Shown here: piece after piece, positions 61,906 to 64,000 of the stretch
Layout: the number at the start of each line of letters is the position of its first letter
How positions within the stretch are numbered: the stretch's first letter is position 1
Origin: Enoplosus armatus
Taxonomy: Eukaryota; Chordata; Actinopteri; Centrarchiformes; Enoplosidae
Assembly (NCBI RefSeq): GCF_043641665.1
Contig: NC_092198.1
Location: 2,764,501 to 2,828,500 of the forward strand
Length of the DNA stretch: 64,000 nt
Direction of reading: 5' to 3'
The notes under the pieces: generated by a model
What the model saw: only the letters and a program-made list of their open reading frames with translations
Databases searched by the model: none
Told to the model about the DNA's origin: nothing
Made by a program: the position numbers and the translations under genes

Positions 61906-61977
61906 GGCTCCAGTGAGGATTGAACTCACGACCCCTGGTTTACAAGACCAGTGCTCTAACCACTGAGCTATAGAGCC
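61906..61977 (-). tRNA. tRNA-Thr (anticodon TGT)
   Basis: The 72-nt minus-strand sequence folds into a full cloverleaf. The acceptor GGCTCTA pairs with TGGAGCC (one G-T wobble). The D arm is GCTC/GAGC, the anticodon arm CTGGT-CTTGTAA-ACCAG carries the TGT anticodon, and the T arm is GTGAG-TTCAATC-CTCAC. The A box (TAGCTCAGTGG) is intact and the B box (AGTTCAATCC) is close to consensus. It has no intron, and CCA is not encoded, as expected for a eukaryotic tRNA. It lies antisense within the clvs2 intron. No run of four or more T on the coding strand follows within about 50 nt, so efficient Pol III termination is doubtful; it may be a dispersed or inactive copy. Confidence 0.9.
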
Positions 61978-62226
61978 ATAAAGTGTCTATACTGTGAGAC
62001 ACAAAACGGATAATACAAAACGTGCTACAAGTCAGATTTAGGTAGAATTTCTAAACCCGAAAATAAATAAGACAAATCAGCGGCCAGAAGAGAGCGCACA
62101 GTTTCTGCAGCAATGAATTGAATTCGCAGAGATCTAATCGCAAATAGTTCACAGGGAAAAGTATATTAATATATATATAAAAGCTCATCTGATGTTCGAG
62201 AAAATGCGAAACTAGCTGGAGCTAAA

Positions 62227-62480
62227 AGGATTAGTCGATCAACAGAAACGTTCTCTGGTTCCAGCTTCTAAATTGTCAGGATTTGCTACTTTTATCGGTT
62301 TTAAATCATTATAAATTTAATATCTTTGGGTTTTTGACCGTTGATCAGACAGAACACAACATTTAAAGACGCAACGTTAGACTTTAGGAAATTGGTACAG
62401 ACATAATTTTCTAACATTTTACACATCAAACCATCAATCGAATTGTAGAGAAAGTCGTGGAAACAATCGTTTGACACTGA
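62227..62480. repeat. 'GATTAATCGAT' dispersed repeat
   Basis: AAGGATTAGTCGATCAACAG, AACGTTCTCTGGTTCCAGCT, ATATCTTTGGGTTTTTGACC and ATCAATCGAATTGTAGAGAA follow the family layout. Confidence 0.55.
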
Positions 62481-63030
62481 CAGTTAAAAGTTTGTTTGAC
62501 TCTGAGTGTAAGACACTTTTAGGGGCATCAGACTAACTGTGGCTAAAATCTGAATAACGAGATGGCAAACTTGGCTCGATTAGTGCTCCAGGAGGATTCA
62601 TCCGCTCCTTAGATTGGGGGAGAATATAAATATTGATTTCAAAATCTGCATTGGAAGCGGATGCTGAAATACTGACCACAAGAGGAGTGAGTGATGTCAC
62701 TGCGCACACTTCAAGACCTTTTGAGTGGATTCTTGCGGGAGGGAAACAATGGAGCATCTAAAAAGTATTAATCGTCTTTTTTTCTTCTAAATCGTGTCTC
62801 AGTCCTCTCGTCTCTGGCAGCTGCTCCTCGGGGGAAACCTTTTTCATCTGCGCTGTAACAAGACGACAAAACAACGTTGTGGAAAGATCATTTTAAGGTT
62901 TATCGTTCCTTTCATTCCCTCTCGGATCTCCTCTGCCTTTTATTATTCTCACCACGGCGTCCTCCACCTTTATTTGAACGCTTTCTCCTTATACCTCTTC
63001 CTTTTCCTTCAGGCAGATCAATCCTTTAGC

Positions 63031-63078
63031 TCCTCTTCTTCCTCCTCCTCCTCCTCCTCCTCCTGCAGTCCCTCCAGT

Positions 63079-63112
<34 letters not shown>
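63031..63112. repeat. Adjacent (TCC)n and (CAG)n microsatellites
   Basis: (TCC)n at 63031-63064 and (CAG)n at 63079-63112 are separated by 14 bp. They account for the Ser- and Ala-repeat open frame here, which has no other support as a gene. Confidence 0.9.
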
Positions 63113-63113
<1 letters not shown>

Positions 63114-64000
63114 CGTCCTGCAGTTCCTCTTCCATTTTCAGTTTCATGTTTCATGCATAATGCAGCAGGTCCCTTCATCAAAGTGAAAACGTCTGTCAGA
63201 GCAGAGGGCCGGCCGGGGGTTCAGAGTCAGAGGGGCCGGACAGCTGAGAGGGGGAGGGGCTGTCTGACCACGGTTTAACCAAAATAAGCCTCTTTATTAT
63301 TAGTAACCTGCTGATCCTGCTGATATTTTCCACTAATATTCAGTATCTATATCTGGATTCTTTGGTTTCATAAACGATTTTAGTTTCATTATGATGGGAA
63401 AAGTAGTAAATGCTCCTTTTCTGCTCTGTTTCTGTACAAAGTAGTTACACAAAACCAGTCGGGTGTGTGGTCTTTAATCAGATTTTTCTCTTTGTTTTCT
63501 GTAATGATTTTCTTCGCTGTAGTTTAATGTGAACCGCAGTGAAAACTGTTGAAACTGGTAGAAATCCCGAAGAAGGATGTTGATCCTTATAAGTCGTGTG
63601 CGTCCGATCTTAGATATTTAGTGCACAAAGTTGAGCTTTGTCCCGATCGCGGCGCTAAAGGGACAAACCAGTGTGGGTCTGTTTGGTCTACATGCACCGG
63701 ATGTGTTCGGCCATAATGCAGCTGTGGCCTCGTGCAGTGAACTTACATGTTTAAATCACGTCTTAAAACACATTTTCATTCCTTAACTCAGTGTGACGTT
63801 TGCCTTTCTTCTTCTATGTTATTGCCTTTGCGTTTTTATTGTGTTGTTTTACGGTTTTCTCTCTTCTTTTTAAATGTGCTTTATAAATAAATTGGATCGG
63901 ATTTAAGTTGGAACATTCTCACTTTAACACGCGTACAATGTGGCCCAGTATGCAGCCAACAAATATACAACACATTTGATCAGAGGGTCACCAATATCCT

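Larger units (their letters stand above)
46565..64000 (+). other. Large clvs2 intron (at least 17.4 kb), continues past the window
   Basis: It opens with GTGAGACG after the exon at 46390-46564. It contains repeat relics (about 46709-46920, 52340-52705, 54811-54880, 55010-55230, 61708-61800, 62227-62480), microsatellites, pyrimidine-rich stretches and one antisense tRNA-Thr gene. No protein-coding exon was recognised. Stretches not listed separately hold only AT-rich sequence with short unrecognised frames. Confidence 0.75.

Noticed and set aside
62794..63186. 130-codon plus-strand frame with Ser and Ala runs
   Set aside because: The runs are (TCC)n and (CAG)n microsatellites. The rest has no recognisable domain, and the position is inside the clvs2 intron.
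46565..64000. Search for the remaining clvs2 exons (second half of the CRAL-TRIO domain and C-terminal tail)
   Set aside because: No frame encoding the expected continuation was recognised, so the gene is taken to continue beyond the window rather than to be truncated.

Overview
The window looks like nuclear DNA from a ray-finned fish, most likely a spiny-rayed (percomorph) teleost. The genes are split into many short exons with GT-AG introns. The intergenic DNA is AT-rich, full of microsatellites, and carries several interspersed repeat families that I recognise as common in teleosts. No bacterial, phage or CRISPR features were seen. Exon boundaries were placed by hand, by joining reading frames at splice sites so that phase and family similarity agree. 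No database search was run.

Layout. On the minus strand are pnrc1 (251-2636, 2 coding exons) and crip2 (4955-11806, 8 coding exons, two LIM domains). On the plus strand follow: a 9-exon immunoglobulin-superfamily receptor with a mucin-like stalk and ITIM-type tail (15334-18679, no symbol assigned); fabp7 (21286-22892, 4 exons, complete 132 aa); smpdl3a (24665-30740, 8 exons, 440 aa); and the first two coding exons of clvs2 (43976-46564), whose remaining exons lie past the right edge. A tRNA-Thr(TGT)-like gene sits on the minus strand at 61906-61977, inside the last clvs2 intron. The 13 kb between smpdl3a and clvs2 and the 17 kb clvs2 intron contain no further gene that I can support. They are filled with transposon relics, simple repeats and unassigned sequence.

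Organisation. The block fabp7 - smpdl3a - clvs2, all in one orientation, has the same order as on human 6q22 (from memory), so it is probably an old vertebrate linkage. pnrc1 and crip2 lie elsewhere in human. The fish-type Ig receptor sits at the junction between the two groups. The genes do not form a pathway: they encode a nuclear-receptor coactivator/decapping adaptor, a LIM adaptor, an inhibitory-type immune receptor, a fatty-acid carrier, a secreted/lysosomal phosphodiesterase and a CRAL-TRIO lipid-binding protein.

The observations I rate highest are: the Ig receptor, with an apparent loss of the canonical first-domain cysteine and a GC-AG intron; a (TG)n tract lying directly against a crip2 3' splice site; a perfect GTCACGTGAC (CLEAR-type) palindrome 108 bp before the smpdl3a start codon; a long hairpin in crip2; a nested transposon in clvs2; and an isolated tRNA-Thr gene without a nearby oligo-T terminator. 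I found no convincing evidence of a wholly new biological system.
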